From contig NZ_JAYLVL010000006.1 of assembly GCF_046156175.1 (NCBI RefSeq), positions 62,001-126,000 on the forward strand: a DNA stretch of 64,000 nucleotides. Direction: 5' to 3'. A program made the translations under genes and the position numbers. Positions 42,267 to 51,139 of the stretch are shown here, piece by piece. The first letter of the stretch is position 1. Every line of letters starts with the position of its first letter. The notes under the pieces are model-generated. The model was not told the DNA's origin. It saw only the letters and a list, made by a program, of their open reading frames with translations, and ran no database searches. The DNA is from Lacisediminihabitans sp046156175. Its GTDB lineage: Bacteria; Actinomycetota; Actinomycetes; Actinomycetales; Microbacteriaceae.

Positions 42267-43373
42267 TCAGTTGCCGCCGAGCACCGGATGAGTCGGAGCC
42301 GACACGTCGTACTTCGTGGTCGTGCCGCCAACGGTGATGACGGCGGCGAGCACCTTGGCCTTGAGCGCGGACTGCTCCGCACTCCCCCACACGACGGACT
42401 GGCCGCCGGTGAGGGTGAGGGTCACGTCATCCGAGGTCTGGGCGGTGACCGTGTCGACCTTCTTCAGCAGGTCGGACGGCAGGGCGAGAAGCACACCGAC
42501 CGCCGCCGTGAAGGCCGGGCTCGTCTTCGTTGCAGACCCGAGCTCGATCAACGGCAGGCCGGGCTGCCGCTCCGCCGCGGTGTCGATGACGATCCCGGCA
42601 GGATCGACCACGGAGAATCCATCCGAGGTCGCGAGCGTGGCGATCGGCGCGCGCTCGGCGATGCGGATGATCAGTGTGTCCGGTGGCACCGTCTCCGTGA
42701 CGAAGCTGCGGATCAGGGGGAACTTGCCGAGCGCACGGGTGATCGAGCCGAAGTCGACGAGGGCGAGGGGCCGGCCGATCTGGCTATCGACGGCGGTACG
42801 AACGCTCGCCGCGCTCACCCGGGATGCGCCCTCCACTCGGATGGTCTTCAGCGAGAGCAGTGGGGAGTACACCGCTCCGGTGACGAAGCCCACGACCAGA
42901 AGCAGGGAAAGGCCGCTCACGAGCCAGGTGATGCGCCTGCGCCGGGAGCGGCGGGTGAATCGCCTCGCCTCCCCTCGCTCGTAGGCACGGCGCGCTCGCT
43001 CCGCACGCTTGAGATCATGGCGGGCCGCCGCGTCCAGCGGTGTTTCGGACGAGGGAGCCCGTTTGATGCCGCCCGGCCGCTTCGAGCGGCTCGGTGCACT
43101 CGGCGCCTCGGATGAGGCTGGGGACGCCGGGTTCGGGGACGCGGACGGAGCCACCGGCCTCTGCACCGACGGCTTCTGCACTGAAGGCTTCTGTGCCGAA
43201 GGCCTCTGCACCGAAGGCTTCGGCGCTGAAGGTTTTTGCTCTGAAGGTTTCAGCACCGGAGCCTTCTGCACCGGAGGCGTCGGCGCGGCGGGCTTCTTCG
43301 TTCCCGGCATCCGGGGTGGCGTGGCTCCGGTGGTCGAACCCGGCGTGCGATCGAATCCCTCCGGCCGCTTCAT
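42267..43373 (-). CDS. ftsQ: Cell division protein FtsQ/DivIB
   Basis: A 368-residue bitopic division protein. Residues 1-155 are cytoplasmic and very Pro/Lys/Ser/Ala-rich, with seven five-residue units of (K/R)-P-S-x-Q type at 42-76. A transmembrane helix follows (I-T-W-L-V-S-G-L-S-L-L-L-V-V-G-F, around 157-180), then a POTRA domain (L-K-T-I-R-V-E-G-A) and the FtsQ domain. It links early and late divisome parts and binds FtsL/FtsB-type partners. The ATG overlaps the murC stop by 4 nt. The long repetitive cytoplasmic extension is unusual compared with short FtsQ proteins. Confidence 0.94.
   Translation of the reverse strand: MKRPEGFDRTPGSTTGATPPRMPGTKKPAAPTPPVQKAPVLKPSEQKPSAPKPSVQRPSAQKPSVQKPSVQRPVAPSASPNPASPASSEAPSAPSRSKRPGGIKRAPSSETPLDAAARHDLKRAERARRAYERGEARRFTRRSRRRRITWLVSGLSLLLVVGFVTGAVYSPLLSLKTIRVEGASRVSAASVRTAVDSQIGRPLALVDFGSITRALGKFPLIRSFVTETVPPDTLIIRIAERAPIATLATSDGFSVVDPAGIVIDTAAERQPGLPLIELGSATKTSPAFTAAVGVLLALPSDLLKKVDTVTAQTSDDVTLTLTGGQSVVWGSAEQSALKAKVLAAVITVGGTTTKYDVSAPTHPVLGGN
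43146..43250 (-). repeat. 15-bp coding repeat in ftsQ
   Basis: Seven 15-bp units encode KPSEQ, KPSAP, KPSVQ, RPSAQ, KPSVQ, KPSVQ and RPVAP in the cytoplasmic part of FtsQ. The nucleotide units are similar enough to permit slippage. Confidence 0.85.
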
Positions 43374-44788
43374 CGGGACTCGCCCCCTGGCCCACCCGGC
43401 GGCAGCGCCAGGGTCTCGAGGAGCTGCGGGATGATGCGGTAGACATCGCCGCCGCCCATCGGGATCACGAAGTCGCCCTCGCGCGCGATCGAGGCGGCGA
43501 AGTCCGCGGCTTCCTGCCACTCGTCGAAATAGTGCACGCGCGACTGGTCGCGGAAGAGCCGGGTGATGAGCTCTCCGGTGACGCCCGGCTCCGGGTCCTG
43601 GCGGGCGCCGTAGATCGGCACGACGATTGTGATGTCGGCAAGCGACTCGAAGGTCTCGGCGAATTCGGCCGCCATCTGCTTCGTGCGCGAATAGAGGTGG
43701 GGCTGGAAGATCGGGATCAGGCGTCCGGCCCCGACGACTCCGCGCGCGCCGGAGAGGGCTGCCCTGATCTCCGTCGGATGGTGGGCGAAGTCGTCGTAGA
43801 CGCTCACTCCCCGCACGGTGCCGCGCAGCTCGAAACGTCGCTCAGTCCCCTCGAAGAGGGCGATCGCATCGAGCGCGGCCTGCGGTTCGACACCGAGCGA
43901 GACCAGCACGCCGAACGCTCCCGCGGCATTGATCGCGTTGTGGAGCCCGGCGACACGGAGTCGCGTCCCATAGTCGGCACCGCGATAGCGCAGGGTGAAG
44001 GCGACCGTCTCGGTACTCTCGATCGAGTGCAGTCGGATGTCGGCATCCGCATGCTGCCCGAATGTCAGCACACTGCGATCTCCGAGGTGAGTGGTCACGG
44101 AGACCGCGCGGGCATCGTCACTCGAGATGACGACCCGTTCGGAGGCCTTGCGCGCGAAGGTCACGAAGGCCGCCTCGAAAGCCTCCTCCGAGCCGTAGTG
44201 GTCCAGGTGGTCCGGGTCGACATTCGTGATCAGCGAGATCGCGGTGTCGTAGAGCAGAAAAGAGCCGTCCGATTCATCAGCCTCCACGACGAAGACCTCA
44301 CCGGTGCCGGTGGCGGCGCTGACGCCGAGTGAGCGGATCACTCCCCCGTTGACGAAACTCGAATCCATCTCGAGCGCGAGCATCGCCGTCACGATCATCG
44401 CCGTCGACGTGGTCTTTCCGTGAGCTCCCGCGATCGCCACCACGCGATGATTGCGCGTGAGCCAGGCCAGGGCCTGGGCGCGGTGGACGATCGGAAGGTC
44501 CCGTTCGCGCGCGGCCAGGAATTCGGGATTGTCTTCGGCGATCGCTCCGGTGACGATGAGGGTATCCGCACCGTCGATGTTGGCGGCGGAATGACCGATC
44601 GCCACCGCGACTCCGCTGGCGCGAAGCGCTTCCACCGTTTCCGTCGCACGGATGTCCGAGCCGGTGACCGGCAGACCGGCCTCGAGGAAGAGACGGGCGA
44701 TGCCGCTCATGCCGGCGCCGCCGATGCCGACGAAGTGCACCCTGCCGAGGTCATCGGGCACGGACTGGGAGAAGTCTGACTTGATCAC
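43370..44788 (-). CDS. murC: UDP-N-acetylmuramate--L-alanine ligase
   Basis: MurC adds the first peptide residue to UDP-MurNAc. The 472-residue Mur ligase has the N-terminal Rossmann block H-F-V-G-I-G-G-A-G-M-S-G-I-A, the ATP loop A-G-A-H-G-K-T-T-S-T, E-A-D-E-S-D-G-S-F, the H-N-x-x-N-A motif as H-N-A-I-N-A and D-D-F-A-H-H-P-T-E-I. The start is the GTG at 44788, overlapping the murG stop by 4 nt (GTGA). It is coupled to ftsQ downstream in the same way. Confidence 0.97.
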   Translation of the reverse strand: MIKSDFSQSVPDDLGRVHFVGIGGAGMSGIARLFLEAGLPVTGSDIRATETVEALRASGVAVAIGHSAANIDGADTLIVTGAIAEDNPEFLAARERDLPIVHRAQALAWLTRNHRVVAIAGAHGKTTSTAMIVTAMLALEMDSSFVNGGVIRSLGVSAATGTGEVFVVEADESDGSFLLYDTAISLITNVDPDHLDHYGSEEAFEAAFVTFARKASERVVISSDDARAVSVTTHLGDRSVLTFGQHADADIRLHSIESTETVAFTLRYRGADYGTRLRVAGLHNAINAAGAFGVLVSLGVEPQAALDAIALFEGTERRFELRGTVRGVSVYDDFAHHPTEIRAALSGARGVVGAGRLIPIFQPHLYSRTKQMAAEFAETFESLADITIVVPIYGARQDPEPGVTGELITRLFRDQSRVHYFDEWQEAADFAASIAREGDFVIPMGGGDVYRIIPQLLETLALPPGGPGGESR

Positions 44789-45876
44789 GGGGTCAAATCT
44801 ACGGTGGAGGCGCGGGCATCCCCGACGAGGTCCACCATTCGATCGGCGCCGTCGAGCACGCCGACCGGCAGGGTGCGAGCGGCCATGGCGGCGATGGCGG
44901 CACGGTCTTCGAGCAGTGGCACCAGGTGGTCGAGCACCCAGCGCGGGGTGAACTGGGCGTTGTCCACGATGAGCGCCCCTCCGGCATCCACGACATCGCG
45001 GGCATTGAGTCGCTGCTCGCCGTTGCCGATCGCCAGGGGCACATACACGGCCGGCACCCCGAGGGCGCTGAACTCGCTCACAGTCGCGGCTCCGGCCCGG
45101 GCGACGGCGAGATCCGCTGCGGCAAGGGCCAGGTCCATCCGGTCGCAGTAGGGCACCATCAGGTAGTGCGCAAGCCCGGTGGGCGGCAGGATCGAGCGCT
45201 CCCCTGTGACGTGCAGGATCTGCCATCCGGCGCCGATGATGGTCGCGGCCGACTCGTTCACGACCTCGTTGATGTGCAGGGCGCCCTGGGACCCGCCGGT
45301 CACGAGCAGGGTCGGCCGTGACGGGGAGAGTCCGAAGAACTCGAGGGCCTCCCGTCGCTCCGCCGGCCGGTCGAGCGACTCGATCTCCCGGCGGAGGGGC
45401 ATGCCGACGAAACGGCCGTGCGGCAGACGGGCAGAGCGGAAGGCAGTGCCGACGAAGCGGGTGAGCCGGGCGCCGAGCCGGTTGGCCATTCCCGGCCGGG
45501 CATTCGCCTCGTGGATGGCGATGGCCACGTTCTCTCGCCGAGCGGCGAGATAGGCCGGAGCGGACACATAGCCGCCGAAGCCGACCACGACGTCGATGCG
45601 ATGCTCACGAATCAGGGCGCGGATGTCGCCGACTAGCCGACCGAATCGGCCGGGGAACCGCAGCGCATCGGCATTCGGGCGGCGAGGGAATGGCAGCCGT
45701 GCGACGACCAGGAGCTCATAACCCCGCGCCGGCACCAGGCGTGATTCGAGACCCTCCGCGGTGCCGAGGATGAGGATGACCGCCTCCGGGTCGCGAAGCA
45801 CGAGCCGGTCGGCGACGGCGAGCAGGGGGTTCACATGTCCAGCGGTTCCCCCGCCGGCGAGGAGATACCGCGTCAC
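44785..45876 (-). CDS. murG: UDP-GlcNAc--lipid I N-acetylglucosaminyltransferase
   Basis: MurG transfers GlcNAc to lipid I to make lipid II at the inner face of the membrane. The 363-residue GT-B enzyme shows L-A-G-G-G-T-A-G-H-V-N-P-L, V-V-G-F-G-G-Y-V-S, H-E-A-N-A-R-P-G-M-A-N-R, V-T-G-G-S-Q-G-A and the donor block R-A-G-A-A-T-V-S-E. The GTG start overlaps the ftsW stop by 4 nt and its stop overlaps murC, so ftsW-murG-murC are translated as a chain. Confidence 0.97.
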   Translation of the reverse strand: MTRYLLAGGGTAGHVNPLLAVADRLVLRDPEAVILILGTAEGLESRLVPARGYELLVVARLPFPRRPNADALRFPGRFGRLVGDIRALIREHRIDVVVGFGGYVSAPAYLAARRENVAIAIHEANARPGMANRLGARLTRFVGTAFRSARLPHGRFVGMPLRREIESLDRPAERREALEFFGLSPSRPTLLVTGGSQGALHINEVVNESAATIIGAGWQILHVTGERSILPPTGLAHYLMVPYCDRMDLALAAADLAVARAGAATVSEFSALGVPAVYVPLAIGNGEQRLNARDVVDAGGALIVDNAQFTPRWVLDHLVPLLEDRAAIAAMAARTLPVGVLDGADRMVDLVGDARASTVDLTP

Positions 45877-47144
45877 CTCAGGCGACCGCCGGTCGCAGTC
45901 GTCGGCGAGGCGTTCGGAGCATGGCGCGCGAAGGACAGCACGATTCCGATGCCGAGGAGCGTGGTGACGAGGGCGGACCCTCCCGCGGAGATCAAGGGGA
46001 GCGGCACTCCCAGCACGGGTAACAGTCCCAGCACCACCGCGATGTTCACGAAGGCCTGGCCGATGACCCAGATGAGCACCGCGCTGACGGCGACCCGGGC
46101 GAAGGCGTCGGTGGTGGGGCGCGCCCGGATGATCCGCACGAAGGTGATCGCGAGCACGAGGAGCAGAACCAGCACGAGGATGGCGCCGATGAGTCCGAGT
46201 TCTTCGCCGATGATCGCGAAGATGAAGTCGTTGTCCGCCTCTGGCAGCCAGGACCATTTGAGTTTCGAGTTGCCGAGCCCCACCCCGAAGATGCCACCGG
46301 AGGCCAGTGCCCACCAGCCGTGCACGGTCTGCCAGCAGAGTCCGTTGTGGTCGGTATCTGTCTGGCAGCCGTTGACCACAGCCGCGATTCGGGAGGCCCG
46401 GGAGCCAGAACCGAGCGCGATGGCGGCGCCGGCGATCACGATGGCCACGAGGGGAATCGCGAAGAGCCGCATGCTGACACCGGCGAAGAACAGCGTGGCG
46501 AAGACGATCGCGAGCAGGATGATCGCGGTGCCGACGTCGCCGCCGAGCACGACGAGCCCGATCGCGAGTCCCGCCGGGATGAGTGGCTTGATGAGCTCCC
46601 GCCAGTCGTCCAGCCGATCCTGCATGCCCGCGAGGGACTTGCCGAGCCAGAGCACGAGGGCGACCTTGATGAGCTCCGAAGGCTGGGCGGTAAAGCCGGC
46701 GATGTTGATCCAGTTGCGGTTTCCGTTGATCTCGACGCCGATGTGCGGCACGAAGACCAGCAGCTGGAGTCCGATGGCGATGACGAGGAATCGACCGGCC
46801 CATTTCTTCCAGAAGAAGGCGGGGAGGCGGGCCGCGATGAGCATCAGGGGCACACCGATGGCGGCGAACAGTACCTGCCGAATGAAGCCGTTGAAGAAGT
46901 CGCCGCTCGCTTTGAAGGACTCGACCGCCGAGGAGGAGAGCACCATCACCAGTCCGAAGACCACGAGGAAGAGCGTCGTTCCGAGAAGGAGGAAGTAACT
47001 GCCGGTCTCGGCGGCGAAGAGACGCTTGACGGTGACCACGGCGGCGGGGCCGCGGGACTCGTTCTGTTCTGCCGCGCGGGCACCGGGGACGGGGCGCGCC
47101 GCGGGCCTAGCCTTCGCCCGGGGTCGCGGGGGGCTCGTGGTCAT
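45873..47144 (-). CDS. ftsW: SEDS peptidoglycan polymerase FtsW
   Basis: FtsW polymerises lipid II at the septum together with the transpeptidase FtsI. The 423-residue protein has a basic, Pro/Arg-rich cytoplasmic N terminus (residues 1-40), then about ten transmembrane helices. SEDS blocks seen are N-R-N-W-I-N-I-A-G-F-T-A-Q-P-S-E-L, E-A-D-N-D-F-I-F-A-I-I-G-E-E-L-G and the C-terminal P-L-I-S-A-G-G-S-A. The ATG at 47144, with GAGAGGG upstream, lies 38 bp inside the end of murD, the largest overlap in the cluster. Confidence 0.95.
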   Translation of the reverse strand: MTTSPPRPRAKARPAARPVPGARAAEQNESRGPAAVVTVKRLFAAETGSYFLLLGTTLFLVVFGLVMVLSSSAVESFKASGDFFNGFIRQVLFAAIGVPLMLIAARLPAFFWKKWAGRFLVIAIGLQLLVFVPHIGVEINGNRNWINIAGFTAQPSELIKVALVLWLGKSLAGMQDRLDDWRELIKPLIPAGLAIGLVVLGGDVGTAIILLAIVFATLFFAGVSMRLFAIPLVAIVIAGAAIALGSGSRASRIAAVVNGCQTDTDHNGLCWQTVHGWWALASGGIFGVGLGNSKLKWSWLPEADNDFIFAIIGEELGLIGAILVLVLLLVLAITFVRIIRARPTTDAFARVAVSAVLIWVIGQAFVNIAVVLGLLPVLGVPLPLISAGGSALVTTLLGIGIVLSFARHAPNASPTTATGGRLR

Positions 47145-48630
47145 TCGTGCCCTCTCCGCCTGCATCTCGTGCTGTGTCTGCCTCGCGCACCGCGTCTGCG
47201 AACCGGTTGCCCCGGTCGGCGTAGTCGGTGAACTGGTCCATGGATGCGGCCGCCGGAGCGAGAAGGACTGTGTCCCCGGGCTGGGCAACCGCGACCGCCA
47301 GTCTCACGACTGTCGGCATCACCTCTTTAGTGTCGGCGGTGTCGACCTCGAACACGGGCAGCGATGGCGCGTGTCGCAGGAACGCCTCGCGAAGCGCGGA
47401 ACGGTCGGCACCGATCAGGACTACCGCACGCAGCCGCGCCCGGTTCGCCGACACCAGTTCGGTGACATCCACTCCCTTGAGCAGTCCGCCGACCACCCAG
47501 ACCACGGAGTCGAAGGATTCGAGCGCAGCCTGGGCCGCGTGCGGATTCGTCGCCTTCGAGTCGTTCACCCACCGGATGCCGTCGCGGTCGAGGATCGTCT
47601 CTGTGCGGTGATGGTCCATGCGGAAGGCACGAAGCGCCGCGCGGATATCGGCCGGCGATACATCGAAAGATCGGGCGAGGGCGGATGCGGCGAGCACATT
47701 GGCGATCATGTGCGGCGAGCCGAGACCCACGGTCTCGAGTTCGTGGACCGTGGTGATCTCGGTGGCAGAGCGCCAGCGGTCGGCAAGGAAGGCGCGATCC
47801 ACCACGATCTCGTCGACGAGACCGACATCGCTCGGGCCGGGAAGGCCGCGACCGAAGCCGATCGCGCGGCATCCCTCCACCACCTCCGCCTCCTCGACGA
47901 GTTCTCGGGTGGTGTCGTCCTCGAGGTTGTAGACACAGGCGACCCGGGTGCGTTCGTAGACGCTGCCTTTGGCTACGCGGTAGGCCGCAGCCGAACCATG
48001 CCAATCGAGGTGGTCATCCGCCACGTTGAGACACACGCTCGACCACGCAGACATGGACTGCAGGTAGTGCAGCTGGAAGCTGGAGAGTTCGACGACCAGA
48101 GCATCGAATCCGATCGGGTCGCGCACGGCATCGAGCACCGGCACGCCGACGTTGCCGCAGGCGATCGCCCGCTTGCCGCCCGCGACGAGCATCGCGGTCG
48201 TGAGCTGCGTCGTGGTCGTCTTGCCGTTGGTGCCGGTGATGGCGATCCACTCGGCGACACGACCCGAACGATCGCGCAGTCGCCAGGCGAGTTCGACATC
48301 TCCCCACACCGGCACGCCGGCGCCCGTGGACCACGCGACGAGCGGATGCGATGGGGCGAAGCCGGGCGAGACGACGACGAGCTCCGGAGCGAAGGCTTCC
48401 AGCTCTGTCTCCAGCTCGGCGACAGCGAGGCGCACTCCGATCACGTCGAGCAGATCGGCGATCTCGCCATCGGCACGATCGGCCAGCACGACCAGCTCGG
48501 CTCCGAGCTCCGCGAGGGTGTCGGCGACCGAGAATCCGGTCATCCCCAGCCCGAGCACGGCGACCCGAAGCCCCGCCCAGTCGGCATTCCATCCGGTGAG
48601 GCCGGCCACATCATCCGCAGTCCGTGACAT
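47107..48630 (-). CDS. murD: UDP-N-acetylmuramoylalanine--D-glutamate ligase
   Basis: MurD adds D-Glu to UDP-MurNAc-L-Ala. The 507-residue ligase has an N-terminal V-L-G-L-G-M-T-G-F-S, the ATP loop I-T-G-T-N-G-K-T-T-T, the S-S-F-Q-L block, D-H-L-D-W-H-G and N-D-S-K-A-T-N. It is about 50 residues longer than E. coli MurD, with a short N-terminal lead and an acidic C-terminal tail that overlaps ftsW. The ATG shares one base with the mraY stop. Confidence 0.97.
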   Translation of the reverse strand: MSRTADDVAGLTGWNADWAGLRVAVLGLGMTGFSVADTLAELGAELVVLADRADGEIADLLDVIGVRLAVAELETELEAFAPELVVVSPGFAPSHPLVAWSTGAGVPVWGDVELAWRLRDRSGRVAEWIAITGTNGKTTTTQLTTAMLVAGGKRAIACGNVGVPVLDAVRDPIGFDALVVELSSFQLHYLQSMSAWSSVCLNVADDHLDWHGSAAAYRVAKGSVYERTRVACVYNLEDDTTRELVEEAEVVEGCRAIGFGRGLPGPSDVGLVDEIVVDRAFLADRWRSATEITTVHELETVGLGSPHMIANVLAASALARSFDVSPADIRAALRAFRMDHHRTETILDRDGIRWVNDSKATNPHAAQAALESFDSVVWVVGGLLKGVDVTELVSANRARLRAVVLIGADRSALREAFLRHAPSLPVFEVDTADTKEVMPTVVRLAVAVAQPGDTVLLAPAAASMDQFTDYADRGNRFADAVREADTARDAGGEGTNDHEPPATPGEG

Positions 48631-49736
48631 CAGGGAACCCGGGAGAGCCATTCGAGGTAGAAGGTGCCGACACCGGCGGCCACGAAGAGGCCGGAGATGA
48701 TCCAGAACCGCACGACGATCGTGACCTCCGCCCAGCCCTTCATCTCGAAGTGGTGATGCAGCGGGCTCGCGCGCCAGATCCGTTTGCCGCGGGTCGCCTT
48801 GAAGTAGATGCGCTGCACGATCACCTGACCGGTGATGACGAGGAACAGTCCGCCGATCAGCACGAGGAGCAGCTCGGTGCGGGAGAGGATCGCGAGCGCC
48901 GCGAGAGCCCCACCGAGGCCGAACGATCCGGTGTCGCCCATGTGGATCTGGGCCGGAGCGGTGTTCCACCAGAGGAAGCCGATGAGCGAGCCGACGATCG
49001 CCGCCGCGACCACCGCGATGTCGAGCGGACGGGACACGGTGTAGCACTTGAAGAGATTGCCGCTCTCCGCGATCGTCGCGCTGAAGCAGGACTGGTTCGA
49101 CTGCCAGAATCCGATGATGATGTAGGAGCCGATTGCGAAGATGGACGACCCGGCGGCGAGGCCGTCGAGCCCGTCGGCGAGATTCACCGCATTGGTGGTC
49201 GCCGTCGTGATCAGCACGATCCAGGCGATGAAGAGGATGATCCCGAAGGTCGCGCCGAACACCACGACGAAGTTGAAGTTGAGATCGCGCACGAAGGAGA
49301 TCGCCGTCGAGGCCGGTGTGCGGTTGTTCGCGTCCCGGTAGACGATGGCGATGATGCCGAACACGATGGCCACGATCACCGTGCCGACGATCTTGTACCA
49401 GCCGGCGAGGCCGACACTGTTCTGGCGCTTGACCTTGAGGTAGTCGTCCAGGAAGCCGATCAGGCCGAGGCCCGCCATCATCGCGAGCACGAGGATGCCG
49501 GTGCCGGCGACGGAGTCTCCCCCGACGAGATGCCCGACGAAATAGCCCACTATCGACGCGGTGATGAAGACGATTCCGCCCATCGACGGCGTTCCGCGCT
49601 TCATCACGTGCGCGGTGGGGGTGTCAGCCCGGTAGAACTGTCCGAGCTTCAGCCGCCTGAACGCTTTCGCGAACACCGGTGTCAGCAGCAGGGTGAACAC
49701 CATTCCGACGCCGCCGGCGGTGAGGAGCGCGATCAC
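48630..49736 (-). CDS. mraY: Phospho-N-acetylmuramoyl-pentapeptide transferase
   Basis: MraY joins the UDP-MurNAc-pentapeptide to undecaprenyl phosphate, forming lipid I. The 368-residue integral membrane protein has about ten transmembrane helices and the catalytic Asp-rich blocks G-F-L-D-D-Y-L-K, N-L-A-D-G-L-D-G-L-A and H-M-G-D-T-G-S, plus the His cluster S-P-L-H-H-H-F-E. The GTG at 49736 overlaps the murF stop by 4 nt. Confidence 0.97.
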   Translation of the reverse strand: MIALLTAGGVGMVFTLLLTPVFAKAFRRLKLGQFYRADTPTAHVMKRGTPSMGGIVFITASIVGYFVGHLVGGDSVAGTGILVLAMMAGLGLIGFLDDYLKVKRQNSVGLAGWYKIVGTVIVAIVFGIIAIVYRDANNRTPASTAISFVRDLNFNFVVVFGATFGIILFIAWIVLITTATTNAVNLADGLDGLAAGSSIFAIGSYIIIGFWQSNQSCFSATIAESGNLFKCYTVSRPLDIAVVAAAIVGSLIGFLWWNTAPAQIHMGDTGSFGLGGALAALAILSRTELLLVLIGGLFLVITGQVIVQRIYFKATRGKRIWRASPLHHHFEMKGWAEVTIVVRFWIISGLFVAAGVGTFYLEWLSRVP

Positions 49737-51139
49737 GCGGGCACCCCACCGAGACGGTCGCCGAGAAAGCGGAGGTTGGCGGACTTCGACGATTTCACCA
49801 GCACGACGTCGCCCGCGCGCAGGTCCCCGCTCAGCTGCTCGTAGGCCTCGTCGGCGGTCGCGACGAGCGCGGACTCCCCGTCCCACGAGCCCTCGAGGCC
49901 CGCGGCGTTGTGGATCTGCCGGGCCCCGTGGCCCACCACGATGAGCTTCTGGATGTTGAGGCGCACCACGAGGCGCCCGATGCGGTCGTGCTCTTCGTCG
50001 GAATACTCGCCGAGAGCGGTCATCTCGCCGAGAATCGCGATGGAGCGCTGCCCAGGTTCGATGATCTGCGCAAGGGTCTTGAGCGCGGCCGACATCGAGT
50101 CAGGGCTGGCGTTGTAGGCATCGTTGATCACCACGATGCCGTCTGGTCGGGTCAACACCTCCATGCGCCAGCGTTCGGCGCGCGGCACGGTCTCGAGCGC
50201 GGTGATGGCGCTGTCGAGGTCCACCCCGAGCTCCCGAGCCACCGCGAGAGTGGCGAGGGCGTTCATCACGTGGTGCTCGCCCAGGATCCGCAGCTGCACC
50301 GGCCGGTGGAAATCGCCGGCGATGAGCGTGAATGCCGTGCCGGAGGCGGTGGCACGGAGGTCGTCGCCGCGGACATCGGCCGTGGCATCCAGTCCGAACC
50401 AGACCGGGCGGGCCTTGGTGAGGGCAGCCATGGCGGCGACGCGTTCGTCGTCGACGTTGAGGACGGCGACGGCGCCGGCCGGGAGCTCGGTGACGATCTC
50501 GGACTTCGCCCGCTGTGTCTGCTCGATCCCGCCGAATTCGCCGGCATGGGCGAGCCCCACCTTGAGCACCACCGAGATGTCCGGCACCGCGATACCGACG
50601 GTGCGGGCGATATCCCCGATTGCGGATGCCCCCATCTCGATGACGAGGAAGCGCGTACCGAAGTCGATGGAGAGCATCGAGAGGGGCGCCCCGACCTGGT
50701 TGTTGAAGGAACCGGGAGGGGCGATGGTGGCTCCGGCCGTCTCCAGCACCGCGCGCAGCATGTTCTTCGTGGTGGTCTTGCCGTTGGATCCGGTGATGCC
50801 GATGACCTTCAGCGCGCCCTCTGCGCGCACGCGGGCAACGACGAACCGGGCGAGATCGGCGAGGGCCGTGAGCGTGTCATCCACCACGACCTGGGACACC
50901 GGCAGTTCGAGTTCGTGGTCGACGATCACCAGTGCCGCGCCATTGTCGAGCGCGGCGTGCGCGAACAGGTGTCCGTCGGAGACTTCCCCGGGCAGCGCGA
51001 TGAAGATCGATCCCGCGGTGACGAGCCTCGAGTCGGTCTGCACCGATCCGGAGATGTCGTCGAAGTCGTGGCTTCCCGGCGCGAGGCGAAGGGTGCCGCC
51101 GACGGCCGCCGAGAGCTCGGCAAGCGTGAGGGAGATCAC
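49733..51139 (-). CDS. murF: UDP-MurNAc-tripeptide--D-alanyl-D-alanine ligase
   Basis: MurF adds D-Ala-D-Ala to complete the pentapeptide. The 468-residue ligase shows D-S-R-L-V-T-A-G-S-I-F, the ATP loop I-T-G-S-N-G-K-T-T-T-K-N, N-N-Q-V-G-A-P-L-S and N-D-A-Y-N-A-S-P-D-S-M. It starts at the GTG immediately next to the murE stop and overlaps mraY by 4 nt. The residue-3 chemistry is set upstream by MurE. Confidence 0.97.
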   Translation of the reverse strand: MISLTLAELSAAVGGTLRLAPGSHDFDDISGSVQTDSRLVTAGSIFIALPGEVSDGHLFAHAALDNGAALVIVDHELELPVSQVVVDDTLTALADLARFVVARVRAEGALKVIGITGSNGKTTTKNMLRAVLETAGATIAPPGSFNNQVGAPLSMLSIDFGTRFLVIEMGASAIGDIARTVGIAVPDISVVLKVGLAHAGEFGGIEQTQRAKSEIVTELPAGAVAVLNVDDERVAAMAALTKARPVWFGLDATADVRGDDLRATASGTAFTLIAGDFHRPVQLRILGEHHVMNALATLAVARELGVDLDSAITALETVPRAERWRMEVLTRPDGIVVINDAYNASPDSMSAALKTLAQIIEPGQRSIAILGEMTALGEYSDEEHDRIGRLVVRLNIQKLIVVGHGARQIHNAAGLEGSWDGESALVATADEAYEQLSGDLRAGDVVLVKSSKSANLRFLGDRLGGVPA

